From the NCBI GenBank assembly GCA_031276585.1, contig JAISMT010000135.1:1-10562 (forward strand): 10,562 nt of DNA, read 5' to 3'. Origin of the DNA: Bifidobacteriaceae bacterium. Its GTDB lineage: Bacteria; Actinomycetota; Actinomycetes; Actinomycetales; WQXJ01. Numbering within the stretch: the stretch's first letter is position 1; every line of letters starts with the position of its first letter. Under the pieces are notes generated by a model. The model was not told the origin of the DNA. It did not search any database and was given only the letters and a program-made list of their open reading frames with translations. A program made the translations under genes and the position numbers. Shown here in pieces: positions 1-6,812 of the stretch.

Positions 1-1992
1 AAGACGCTGGGTGTAAGGGTGCTCCACTTTGCGGGATGCCAGCTGCGCCGCAGTGATTTCCTCCACTACTTGGCCTTGGTACATCACTAAAACCCGATCG
101 CAAATGGCTTCGATTACCCCCAAATCATGGGAAATGAACAACACCGCTGCTCCGGTGTCTTCCCGGAAACGGCGAATTTTGCGTAACACGTCGGCTTGTA
201 CGGTGACGTCTAAAGCGGTGGTGGGTTCGTCGGCCACCAGTAGCACTGGGTGGGTGAGTAAGGCACCTGCAATCAGGGCTCGTTGCAGCATGCCGCCAGA
301 TAATTCATGAGGGTATTGCCGTAGCCGATGTTTGGGCTGTGTGATGCTGACCTGCGCAAAAGCCTCCGCTAACTCTGCTCGGGCGGCTTTACGGCTCAAA
401 CCAAAATGGGTGCGCCGCACCTCGGTCAGTTGCGAACCAATGGAATGTAGTGGACTGAAAGTGGACATGGGGTCTTGGTAAACCAACGCCACTGTGTGGG
501 CTAGCCCTGCAGTGTTTAACGTAGTGGTCAGTTCAGTTTCGCCGATCCGCGCTCCCACGGCTTGCACTTTCAGACCGGGCGGCGGCAGCCCGGCCACCGA
601 TAAAGCCGTCAAGGATTTACCAGAACCGGATTCACCAACTAGACCCAAAATCTCGCCGGGTTTGATGGCTAAGGAAACCCCACGCACTAATTCCGCTCCA
701 TCGACGGTGGTAATTTGCAGCTGCTGTAAAACCACAGCTTCTGCGTTTTGGGGGCTGGTTTCAACAGTCTTTGGCTCGGCAGTTGGTTCGGTAGCTAGTT
801 CAGTTCCAGCAGCCCCGGTTTCGGCGGTTGGTGCGGTAACTAGTTCAGTTCCAGCACCCCCGGTTTCGGCGGTTGGTGCGGTAACCAGCTCAGTTCCAGC
901 ACCCCCAGTTTCGGCAGTTGGTGCGGTAGCTAGTTCAGCTTCAAGATCGGTGTTGTTGCTGGCGCCGCTGGCCGCAGCACCGTTGACGTAGCCACCACCG
1001 CTGGCCGCAGCATCGTTGACGTAGCTACCACCACCAGTTTTAGCGGCAGGAGCAGTAGAGCTTTGAAGGGCTGCTTCTAGACGGTCAATTACGCTGGTAC
1101 GGCGGCCCCTCGAAGCGCGTGCTGCCAGACGGATTTTGGGGTCTACCTGGGCCGCTATCCCGTCACCTAGCAGCATTATGCCTAAGCCCAGTAGAGCAAT
1201 TAGAACACTGGGGCCAACGATGGCGCCCGGTTGGGCGTTCATGAGGGCGATGCCGTCGTAGAGCATTTTGCCCCAGTCATAATCCGGTACCTGGACTCCT
1301 AGGCCAATGAAAGACAAACTAGACAGTTCCACCAGCGTGAAGGCCATAGAACTGGCCGCGATGATGGACAGCGGTGTGGCGATGTTAGGCAGAATGTGAC
1401 GCACCGCGATTCGTCCGGTTGGTACCCCTAATAGACGGGCGGTCACCACATAATCTTGTTGCGCTACGCCCGCGGAAAGCATTGAGGTCAGCCGGATAAA
1501 GATAGGTATGTTAGCTATCCCTACTGCCAGCATGGCGGAAACCGAACCGGGACCCATGATGGCGGCCACCACTAAGGCCAACACCATAGACGGCAAGGTG
1601 ACTGCTACCGCGTTGAGTTGCAACACTATGCGGCGCAACCAGGGCGGTAAGAGGCTAGTCAACACGCCCAACAAAGTGCCGCAGGTAATAGCGATGATTC
1701 CGGCTCCGGCCGTAAGCAGCATGGTGAGACGAGCGGCCACTAAGGTCCGGATTAGCACATCGCGTCCAAAACCGTCAGTGCCGAAAAGGTGTTGGACGGA
1801 CGGGCCTTGGCGGGCCTGGCTGGTGTTGATGGTGTCTGCTAAATCTGCAGCTAAAGGAGGTGCAACGATGGCGACCAAGGCTAGGGTCGCGATGATGACA
1901 CCACCCGCGATGGTTAAAGCGTTGAACCGGCGTTGGCGGGACTTCTTTTCTGACTTGACTAGCGGGGCGAGGGGTGGAGCAGCGATGGTCAT
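1..1992 (-). CDS. Fused DppC-type permease and DppD-type ATPase of a peptide/nickel-class ABC importer (3' end beyond window)
   Basis: The frame is open for 664 codons from ATG at 1990-1992 to the window edge. Residues 1-290 are a DppC-type inner-membrane permease: N-terminal membrane segment around 21-40, the FGTDGFGRDV motif near 106-115, an EAA-like loop (ARLLGVPTGRIAVRHILPN), SLSFIGLG, and the C-terminal GDGIAAQVDPK. Residues 300-412 are a Ser/Ala/Gly/Thr-rich repetitive linker. From about 420 comes an ABC ATPase: Walker A GESGSGKS (453-460), Q-loop YQDPM (Q506), signature LSGGM (564-568), Walker B ending in D588-E589, and switch His H622. The late HPYTQRL motif is typical of oligopeptide-type ATPases. 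Its ATG overlaps the upstream permease stop as ATGA, so the two are probably translationally coupled. Permease/ATPase fusions are known in Actinobacteria. A second, DppF-type ATPase would be expected further left, outside the window. Substrate unknown. Confidence 0.93.
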   Translation of the reverse strand, partial: MTIAAPPLAPLVKSEKKSRQRRFNALTIAGGVIIATLALVAIVAPPLAADLADTINTSQARQGPSVQHLFGTDGFGRDVLIRTLVAARLTMLLTAGAGIIAITCGTLLGVLTSLLPPWLRRIVLQLNAVAVTLPSMVLALVVAAIMGPGSVSAMLAVGIANIPIFIRLTSMLSAGVAQQDYVVTARLLGVPTGRIAVRHILPNIATPLSIIAASSMAFTLVELSSLSFIGLGVQVPDYDWGKMLYDGIALMNAQPGAIVGPSVLIALLGLGIMLLGDGIAAQVDPKIRLAARASRGRRTSVIDRLEAALQSSTAPAAKTGGGSYVNDAAASGGGYVNGAAASGASNNTDLEAELATAPTAETGGAGTELVTAPTAETGGAGTELVTAPTAETGAAGTELATEPTAEPKTVETSPQNAEAVVLQQLQITTVDGAELVRGVSLAIKPGEILGLVGESGSGKSLTALSVAGLPPPGLKVQAVGARIGETELTTTLNTAGLAHTVALVYQDPMSTFSPLHSIGSQLTEVRRTHFGLSRKAARAELAEAFAQVSITQPKHRLRQYPHELSGGMLQRALIAGALLTHPVLLVADEPTTALDVTVQADVLRKIRRFREDTGAAVLFISHDLGVIEAICDRVLVMYQGQVVEEITAAQLASRKVEHPYTQRL
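775..936. repeat. 45-bp in-frame tandem repeat in the permease/ATPase linker
   Basis: Three full copies plus a partial fourth of a 45-bp unit encode, on the minus strand, the 15-residue unit ELxTAPTAETGxAGT (residues 353-397, with the partial copy to about 406). The two leftmost full copies are almost identical at the base level; the third has a few third-position changes. The unit preserves frame, so copy-number change would alter linker length without disrupting the gene. I infer a flexible, Thr/Ala/Gly/Glu-rich tether between the membrane domain and the ATPase. Confidence 0.9.
965..1030. repeat. 33-bp in-frame tandem duplication in the permease/ATPase linker
   Basis: Two adjacent 33-bp units (965-997 and 998-1030) differ at two positions. 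On the minus strand each encodes an 11-residue GG/GS-YVN-(D/G)-AAASG unit, at about residues 321-342 of the fused transporter protein. This is a second, unrelated repeat family next to the 45-bp array, which suggests that the linker grew by repeated local duplication. Confidence 0.85.
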
Positions 1993-3020
1993 TGCGACTT
2001 CCCCTCACGCAACATTTTGGGGTCAACTACAGCCAGGAACACATCCACCAAAAGGTTGATGGTGACTGCCATCATGCCTAGAACCAGGATGGAACCTTGC
2101 ACCATAGGGAAATCTTTCACCAAAATGGCTTGAACTACGCCAATTCCCAACCCGGGCCAAGCAAACACGGTCTCCATTACTAGAGCGCCGCCTATCATGC
2201 CGGTCAGCATCAAACCGGACATAGTTAAAGTGGAGGTCAGCAAAGAGGGCAGAACGTATTTAAGGTGGATTTTCCAGGGCGGTAAACGCCAACCACGTAA
2301 CGTGCGCACATAGTCTGCTTCCAGTACGGTCTCAGCTTCCCGGCGGACCACTCGGGCAACGGAACAGATGGGGCCAACAGCTAACGCGGCAATAGGTAAT
2401 ACGTAAGAGGATTGTTCTTGCGCACCCCCAGCAGGGAGCAGTTTGAGCCATAAAGCAAACACCAGCACCAAAATGCAGGCCCGCACGTAGACAGGTACGG
2501 CATCGACTATTGCGGTGACCCAACTGAATACCAGCGAAAGGGTGGGTCTACGCCCACCCCTGGTAGCTACCGCCACCACTAACCCCAAAGGTATGGAAAC
2601 CAACAGGGTGATCAAAATGGCGGCGATGGCCACTCCCAGCGTGAAAGGTAGCCGCACCAGGATCATTTCGCTGACCGTACCGGTACGGAAAGAATCCCCT
2701 AATGTGCCGTCAAAGATATCCCCCAAATAACGGCTGAACTGTTCCCAAATGGGCCGGTCCAAGCCCAACTGGTGGCGAGTTTCTTCCACTTGTTCCAAGG
2801 TGGCCTCTTGCCCCGCCACCGCCCGGGCAGGGTCCCCGGGAATCATCTGAACTATCAAGAAGGTCACAATCACCAGGAAAGCGAATGAGACCACCAAGGT
2901 GACTAGCTTGGAGCCTAAAAACCGACCCCAATCTGACCCCAAAGCTTCCCGGAGTCGTTGCCCAGCGGACCTTTCTGCCGGTGGGCCTACCGCCGCTGGT
3001 GTGAGATCTTGAACAGCCAT
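1989..3020 (-). CDS. DppB-type ABC importer permease
   Basis: A 343-residue inner-membrane permease of the peptide/nickel ABC importer class (binding-protein-dependent transport inner membrane component family). The first membrane segment is about residues 39-60, followed by the typical PGDPA motif (61-65) and the LGLDRPIWEQFSRYLGDI stretch of DppB-type proteins. Further hydrophobic segments are near 125-152, 165-195, 205-222, 262-285 and 308-333. The cytoplasmic EAA loop is at about 234-258 (EADYVRTLRGWRLPPWKIHLKYVLP) and would dock on the ATPase. A soluble N-terminal extension of about 38 residues precedes the first membrane helix. The start lies 21 nt after the binding-protein stop without a clear Shine-Dalgarno, so coupling to the upstream gene is plausible. 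Its stop overlaps the next start (ATGA). Confidence 0.93.
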   Translation of the reverse strand: MAVQDLTPAAVGPPAERSAGQRLREALGSDWGRFLGSKLVTLVVSFAFLVIVTFLIVQMIPGDPARAVAGQEATLEQVEETRHQLGLDRPIWEQFSRYLGDIFDGTLGDSFRTGTVSEMILVRLPFTLGVAIAAILITLLVSIPLGLVVAVATRGGRRPTLSLVFSWVTAIVDAVPVYVRACILVLVFALWLKLLPAGGAQEQSSYVLPIAALAVGPICSVARVVRREAETVLEADYVRTLRGWRLPPWKIHLKYVLPSLLTSTLTMSGLMLTGMIGGALVMETVFAWPGLGIGVVQAILVKDFPMVQGSILVLGMMAVTINLLVDVFLAVVDPKMLREGKSQ

Positions 3021-3041
3021 AGCAGTTGCTGGATGGGTGTG

Positions 3042-4610
3042 TTAGTTCACAATGCGCAAGGTGGTCATGTCATCGTGTTTAGCGGCACCGGTATAGCGGA
3101 TCTTTTCCGTCAACCCGTAGAACACGGTGGCAGAGGACAAGGGAACAAAGTCAATTCGCTCCAACAGGTTTTGTTGCAGCTTCAAGTATTGGTCACACAT
3201 TTCCTCGTCGCTATTGGCAGATAGTGCTAATCCAGCCAATTCATTACCAGCTGGGTTATCGCTCCGCACCATGTTGCGGCCGCCAGCTTCAATGGGGGTA
3301 CCCAACATGAGAGAAAGCGGATTCCATAGGCTGATGGCGTTGTTTACGGTGATGAATATGGTTACATCCCAGGTGGTGGGGTCGGGGCCCATCACATCAG
3401 CTACCCAAGCGTTGTTGTCATGCAAGTTGTAAGTGACTTTGGCGCCGGCTTTCTCTAACTGTTGGAACACGTATTCTGATCCGGCACCGTTGGGGCCAAA
3501 CAGGTTGGAGGAAGAGTAAGTGATTTCGACGTCTTTCAAGACACCAGAATCAATCACGGCTTGAGGGTCGAATGGCACCAGTAGCTCCGGGTCAGTATTA
3601 GCGCACTGTAGTTTGGGACTACCGGCGGTGTAGTTGACTTGGGCGTGGCCCGCGTAAGTAACTTCGCTGAACTCTTCACCCGATACCAGCCCAGCAACGG
3701 CCCGCCGTTTTTCAATGTCCTGGAAGGGGCTGCCCGCGGATTCGTTGAACAAGATAAAGGCTTCACCAATTTCGATTTCGGCGCGGTTTTCAAAACTGTC
3801 CAGGTTGGCTAGGGAAACCATGCCCACATCGAGTGACCCGGACTTGATCTCGTTTTCTGCCGCCGTTGGGTCCACGCCAACCGTGAAGGTCAAGGTTTGA
3901 GCGGGTTCACCTTCTAAGTCTTTCTGCCACTGCGGCCAAACATATTCTTTCCGCAGCTTGTATTGGTATTCCACACCGGGTTTAGCTGAAACCAAACTGT
4001 AGGCTCCGGAGAAAGCCCCCGGGTCTGGGTCTGATTTCAGACTGTCCGGGTTTTCTAGTCCCGCTGGGCAGATGATTCCCGCCGAGGGGGTAGTGAGACC
4101 AGCTTGCAGACCCGAGAACGGTTCACTCAGCGTAATGGTGACTGTTCCAGCGGCATCATCGGCAGTCACGGTCACATCACCGGCGCCAAAAACTAGTGCT
4201 TTTTGGGTGGAAAGGTTGGCTGGATCCGAAAGGTAGCTGAGTGAATCAGCCACAATGCTGGGGGTAATGGCGGTGCCGTCCCCACACACGCCATCTTTAG
4301 AAATGGTGAAGGTGCCGCCGGTAGCCGTGGTTTCCCATTCGGTGGCTAGGGCGCCTACGATCTCTCCTTCGGTGTTGTAACGCAGCAGGGTTTCATACAA
4401 CAAGCGGGCTGTGGAGTAGTCATCGAGGCCGTTCAGTTGGGACGGGTTAAAGGTCGATGGCGCCGCGGAGTAACGCGCTGTAATCTCAGTTTTGACGTCA
4501 CCTGATTTACCGCTGTCCTTGGAACCGCCACCGCTAGTGGCACAGCTAGCCAAGATTAAAGTCAAAACCGTGAAACCTCCTAGGGCTGCGGTTTTTTTGC
4601 GAATGGCCAT
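3042..4610 (-). CDS. Family-5 extracellular solute-binding lipoprotein of the ABC importer
   Basis: A 522-residue substrate-binding protein of the SBP_bac_5 (peptide/nickel/opine) type, about the usual length. The N-terminus is a lipoprotein signal: two lysines at 5-6, a hydrophobic stretch, then the lipobox L20-A21-S22-C23, so the mature protein should be anchored by C23 outside the membrane. After a Gly/Ser/Asp linker, family features follow in order: FNPSQLNGLDD, LLYETLLRYN, ALATEWE, and the dGtxit...vadSLsYL region. Two cysteines (DGVCGDG and IICPAG) might form a disulphide. The start at ATG 4608-4610 has a GAGGGA Shine-Dalgarno about 7 nt upstream. It is the first gene of the importer block and probably determines substrate choice. 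The sequence does not show whether the ligand is a peptide, opine, nickel chelate or another amide. Confidence 0.93.
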   Translation of the reverse strand: MAIRKKTAALGGFTVLTLILASCATSGGGSKDSGKSGDVKTEITARYSAAPSTFNPSQLNGLDDYSTARLLYETLLRYNTEGEIVGALATEWETTATGGTFTISKDGVCGDGTAITPSIVADSLSYLSDPANLSTQKALVFGAGDVTVTADDAAGTVTITLSEPFSGLQAGLTTPSAGIICPAGLENPDSLKSDPDPGAFSGAYSLVSAKPGVEYQYKLRKEYVWPQWQKDLEGEPAQTLTFTVGVDPTAAENEIKSGSLDVGMVSLANLDSFENRAEIEIGEAFILFNESAGSPFQDIEKRRAVAGLVSGEEFSEVTYAGHAQVNYTAGSPKLQCANTDPELLVPFDPQAVIDSGVLKDVEITYSSSNLFGPNGAGSEYVFQQLEKAGAKVTYNLHDNNAWVADVMGPDPTTWDVTIFITVNNAISLWNPLSLMLGTPIEAGGRNMVRSDNPAGNELAGLALSANSDEEMCDQYLKLQQNLLERIDFVPLSSATVFYGLTEKIRYTGAAKHDDMTTLRIVN

Positions 4611-4627
4611 GAATTCCCTCTTTTCAG

Positions 4628-4689
4628 CACTAAGGCGAGGCTTAGGTCAGCAAATGGATTCGGTAATGCTATAGGTGAGGGACTTAGTG
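4628..4689. other. Inverted-repeat elements in the binding-protein leader
   Basis: CACTAAG at 4628-4634 is an exact inverted match of CTTAGTG at 4683-4689, and the same arm can pair locally with CTTAG at 4641-4645 across a 6-nt loop. On the minus-strand transcript this would give two mutually exclusive stems just upstream of the binding-protein Shine-Dalgarno. The stems are short, so this could be chance. An operator or a simple RNA switch are possibilities, not demonstrated. Confidence 0.25.
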
Positions 4690-4751
4690 AACTATCCATA
4701 AAGGAGGGATGGGGGATTCTTTAACCCAACTATTACCCCAAGTTGTTAAAT

Positions 4752-4780
4752 GTTATAGGCCGGAAACTATTCATAAACAA
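4752..4780 (-). promoter_or_regulatory. Candidate sigma-70-type promoter for the importer genes
   Basis: Read on the minus strand: a -35-like TTGTTT (4775-4780), a 17-bp spacer, then a -10-like TATAAC (4752-4757), matching TATAAT at five of six positions. It lies between the amidohydrolase stop and the binding-protein start and implies a leader of roughly 130-140 nt. The -35 matches only three of six bases, and the surrounding stretch is AT-rich, which raises the chance-match rate. Confidence 0.4.
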
Positions 4781-4790
4781 TTCTTTTTCA

Positions 4791-4809
4791 CACCTGAAAC
4801 ACTCAGGCG
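4791..4809 (-). other. Small hairpin overlapping the amidohydrolase stop codon
   Basis: CACCTGA (4791-4797) and TCAGGCG (4803-4809) form a 7-bp stem with one G:U pair and a 5-nt loop, and the amidohydrolase stop codon is inside the stem. The minus-strand transcript continues with an A-rich rather than U-rich stretch, so it is not a canonical intrinsic terminator. It could slow or attenuate read-through into the importer genes, or be incidental. Confidence 0.25.
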
Positions 4810-6446
4810 AAACTCAGATTGTCGGCACCAAAGCGCACCTCGCCGCCCACAATGGTGGCACGTACCGTGATGTCACTGATCTGCTCTGGTGCGCTGGCCA
4901 GCAAGTCATCCGATAGGACCACAAAATCGGCTAATTTGCCCCGGGCCAAGGTACCTTTGCGGGACTCAGCATGTTCAGCATAAGCCGAACCAAAAGTGTA
5001 GGCCCGTAAAGCTTGGGCCACAGTGAGCCGCTCTGCCTCCCCCAAGACCGCACCGCCTGGTATTAACCGGCGCACCAATGCTTCGATTCCAAATAGGGGT
5101 GCACCGGGTACCACTGGGCAATCGGAGCTGCCGGGCACCTCAATCCCGGCCTGTAAAAAGCTGAGCTGCCGGTAGAGCAGTGCTTCCCGTTCCGGACCCA
5201 CCGCCGTTAGGTAGGCGTCACCAAAAATTGGTAAAAAGGGCCCTTGCGGTACCGGCACCAAGCCGAGTGCAGCAATCCGGGCGATGGCGGCGTCATCGGC
5301 CATACCGCAATGTTCAATTCGGTGACGGGCGTCCGCCCGTGGATAGGCGGTGAGGGCGGCCTCATAAGCGTCCAACACCAAGTTAACGGCCCGGTCGCCG
5401 ATGGCGTGGGTTGCTAACTGCCAACCGGCCCGGTGGGCGTCCAAGACCTGCTGGAAAAACTGGTCCACCTCGTGATGCAGAATCCCGTTACCGCTTTCTT
5501 GGTGGTAAGGGCAGTTCAACGCGGCGGTGTGTGAGCTTAAAGCGCCATCGCTGAAAATCTTGACTGGACCTAAACGCAGGTAATCATTCCCCAACCCGGA
5601 ACGTATTCCCAGGTCCAGGCCAAAACCGGGGTGGTCCGGTTCGTTCTTATCAATGTGGTGCAGGGTAGAAAGCTCCGGCATCACACAGGTGCGTACCCCC
5701 AGTAGCCCCCGTTCTAACGCCAGTTGGTAGGCCGCGAAATCACTGGGGCCGTTGCCGGTGAGTTGGCCGGAAATGCCGGGTTCAGTCACACTGGTCAACC
5801 CTTCAGCCAAAGCCGCTTGACTGCCCAACGCTATGGCTTGCACAAACCGTTCCAGCGGCATCGGAAGTAACAAGGCACCCACTAGCTCCACGGTCCGTTC
5901 GGCAATAAAACCGGTAGGGTTACCGGCCGCGTCCCGTTCCACGAAACCAGCTTCTACCTCCGGTATTACGTTAGGGTCGCCGCTGATCCGCCGGATTCCT
6001 TCCGAGTTGAGCACCCCGCCGTGGTAAGAGGAGTGGTACAAAAACAAGGGCCGCCCCCCGGCAGCTGCATCCAAGCCTTCCCGGGTGGGGTGGCTCCCCA
6101 GCACCGAGTCCAGATAGCCGCCGCCCTGCACCCATTCACCAGGGGGAAGGCCAGCGGCGTGCTCCGCTACTCGGGCGTAAAGCTCTGCCAAGGTGGGGGC
6201 TGCTTCGGGGCTCACGTCACAACCCAGCAAGGTGAGCCCGCGAGCCGCCAAATGGTGGTGGGAATCATGCAGTCCGGGTATACAAGGGGCACCGCTTAGA
6301 TCCACGCGTAGCCGGGCCGGGAGGTCTTCCACCTCCTGGTCTAGGCCGGCTATGAGACCACCGAACACTCCCAAAGCCCGGGCTTGGGGCTGTTCGGGGT
6401 CAAGGGTAGTGAACCGCCCATTGGTGAATAACGCGTCTAAGATCAT
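4803..6446 (-). CDS. YtcJ-type metal-dependent amidohydrolase (amidohydrolase family 3)
   Basis: A 547-residue cytoplasmic hydrolase of the YtcJ/N-substituted-formamide-deformylase-like branch of the amidohydrolase superfamily; full length for that family. Landmarks: N-terminal beta domain beginning ILDALFTNGRFTTLD; metal motif PGLHDSHHH with D61, H63 and H65; VKIFSDGAL with K296, in the position often carboxylated; THAIGD with H347; RHRIEHCGM with H375/H379; and SSDCPV with the metal/catalytic D442. The C-terminal GTLARGKLADFVVLSDD closes the beta domain. It probably cleaves a C-N amide or formamide bond, but members of this family have varied and often unknown substrates. The start at 6444-6446 is supported by AAGGAG 8 nt upstream. 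The gene sits upstream of the importer on the same strand, suggesting that it processes the imported compound. Confidence 0.92.
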   Translation of the reverse strand: MILDALFTNGRFTTLDPEQPQARALGVFGGLIAGLDQEVEDLPARLRVDLSGAPCIPGLHDSHHHLAARGLTLLGCDVSPEAAPTLAELYARVAEHAAGLPPGEWVQGGGYLDSVLGSHPTREGLDAAAGGRPLFLYHSSYHGGVLNSEGIRRISGDPNVIPEVEAGFVERDAAGNPTGFIAERTVELVGALLLPMPLERFVQAIALGSQAALAEGLTSVTEPGISGQLTGNGPSDFAAYQLALERGLLGVRTCVMPELSTLHHIDKNEPDHPGFGLDLGIRSGLGNDYLRLGPVKIFSDGALSSHTAALNCPYHQESGNGILHHEVDQFFQQVLDAHRAGWQLATHAIGDRAVNLVLDAYEAALTAYPRADARHRIEHCGMADDAAIARIAALGLVPVPQGPFLPIFGDAYLTAVGPEREALLYRQLSFLQAGIEVPGSSDCPVVPGAPLFGIEALVRRLIPGGAVLGEAERLTVAQALRAYTFGSAYAEHAESRKGTLARGKLADFVVLSDDLLASAPEQISDITVRATIVGGEVRFGADNLSFA

Positions 6447-6812
6447 GCCGAGAACTCCTTCGCTAGCTGCGGCTCCTCCGGGTAAACCACTCCGGAAAAT
6501 TTTCTGGTTGCGGGCACCCCGCCCAAAGGCGAATGATTCTGTTGATTCTGCGGGTGCCGTCTAGCGGCCTGGCGTCGGTAGGTGTTGCTAATAGGGTTCG
6601 GCATCCCCGCCCCGGAGCATCCGCTAGCTCCCGAACAGTGATAGCCATGGCGCAAGCTAACCGCACCTGTTCCACCCGGGACATGTCAGCCAGGTAAATT
6701 GTCCGTTGCGGCGCTTCCCTGGAGCTGAGGGGTTTGTCACACTGGTCAAGCAGCAACCTGCCGCCGGAGTTTGCGGCTGGCCTGTTGAACTTCTAAGCAA
6801 AGGAGATGGCGT
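6447..6812. other. Divergent intergenic region between the two catabolic arms
   Basis: 366 bases separate the diverging amidohydrolase and aminotransferase genes, and promoters for both arms should lie here. I found no -35/-10 pair with good matches and spacing on either strand. On the minus strand a 70-codon frame (6443-6655) ends by overlapping the amidohydrolase start as ATGA, but its product (rich in Gln, Asn, His and Arg) resembles nothing I recognise. A second minus-strand frame is listed separately as a possible regulator remnant. A 5-bp GCCGC/GCGGC hairpin (6760-6777) is too short to call. Confidence 0.6.
6463..6648 (-). pseudogene. Possible remnant of a PucR-type regulator N-terminus (weak)
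   Basis: A 61-residue frame from ATG 6646-6648 begins MAITVRELADAPG and continues with GCRTLLA...DARPLDG. This recalls the start of the PucR-family N-terminal domain, which from memory runs roughly like (I/L)TVRDLLALPGLGLR(V/L)LAG...LDRPVRW. After about 35 residues the resemblance ends: there is no following PucR domain and no C-terminal helix-turn-helix. No good Shine-Dalgarno precedes the ATG. PucR-family regulators commonly control nitrogen-compound catabolism, so a decayed local regulator would make sense here. The match is short and could be coincidence. Confidence 0.18.

Noticed and set aside
494..991. Plus-strand frame of 165 codons with Val/Ser/Ala/Pro repeats
   Set aside because: It is the antisense image of the repeat linker and ATPase start of the fused transporter gene, which has full motif support on the minus strand.
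775..1030. Possible CRISPR array from regularly spaced direct repeats
   Set aside because: The repeats are directly abutting with no unique spacers and are in frame inside a protein-coding gene.
950..1100. The permease/ATPase fusion as a frameshift or sequencing artefact
   Set aside because: The frame is continuous through the junction, the linker is made of in-frame repeats, and fusions of this pair are known in Actinobacteria.
1508..2059. Plus-strand frame of 183 codons
   Set aside because: It lies antisense to the DppC-type permease domain, whose membrane segments and conserved motifs are clear on the minus strand.
4701..4870. Plus-strand AAGGAGGG followed by ATG and a 53-codon frame
   Set aside because: The purine run ends right at the ATG (about 1 nt spacing, too close), the frame runs into the antisense of the amidohydrolase, and the product resembles nothing known.
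6771..6797. TTGCGG...TCTAAG as a promoter for the aminotransferase
   Set aside because: The spacer is only 15 bp, both hexamers match poorly, and transcription would begin at or inside the ribosome binding site.
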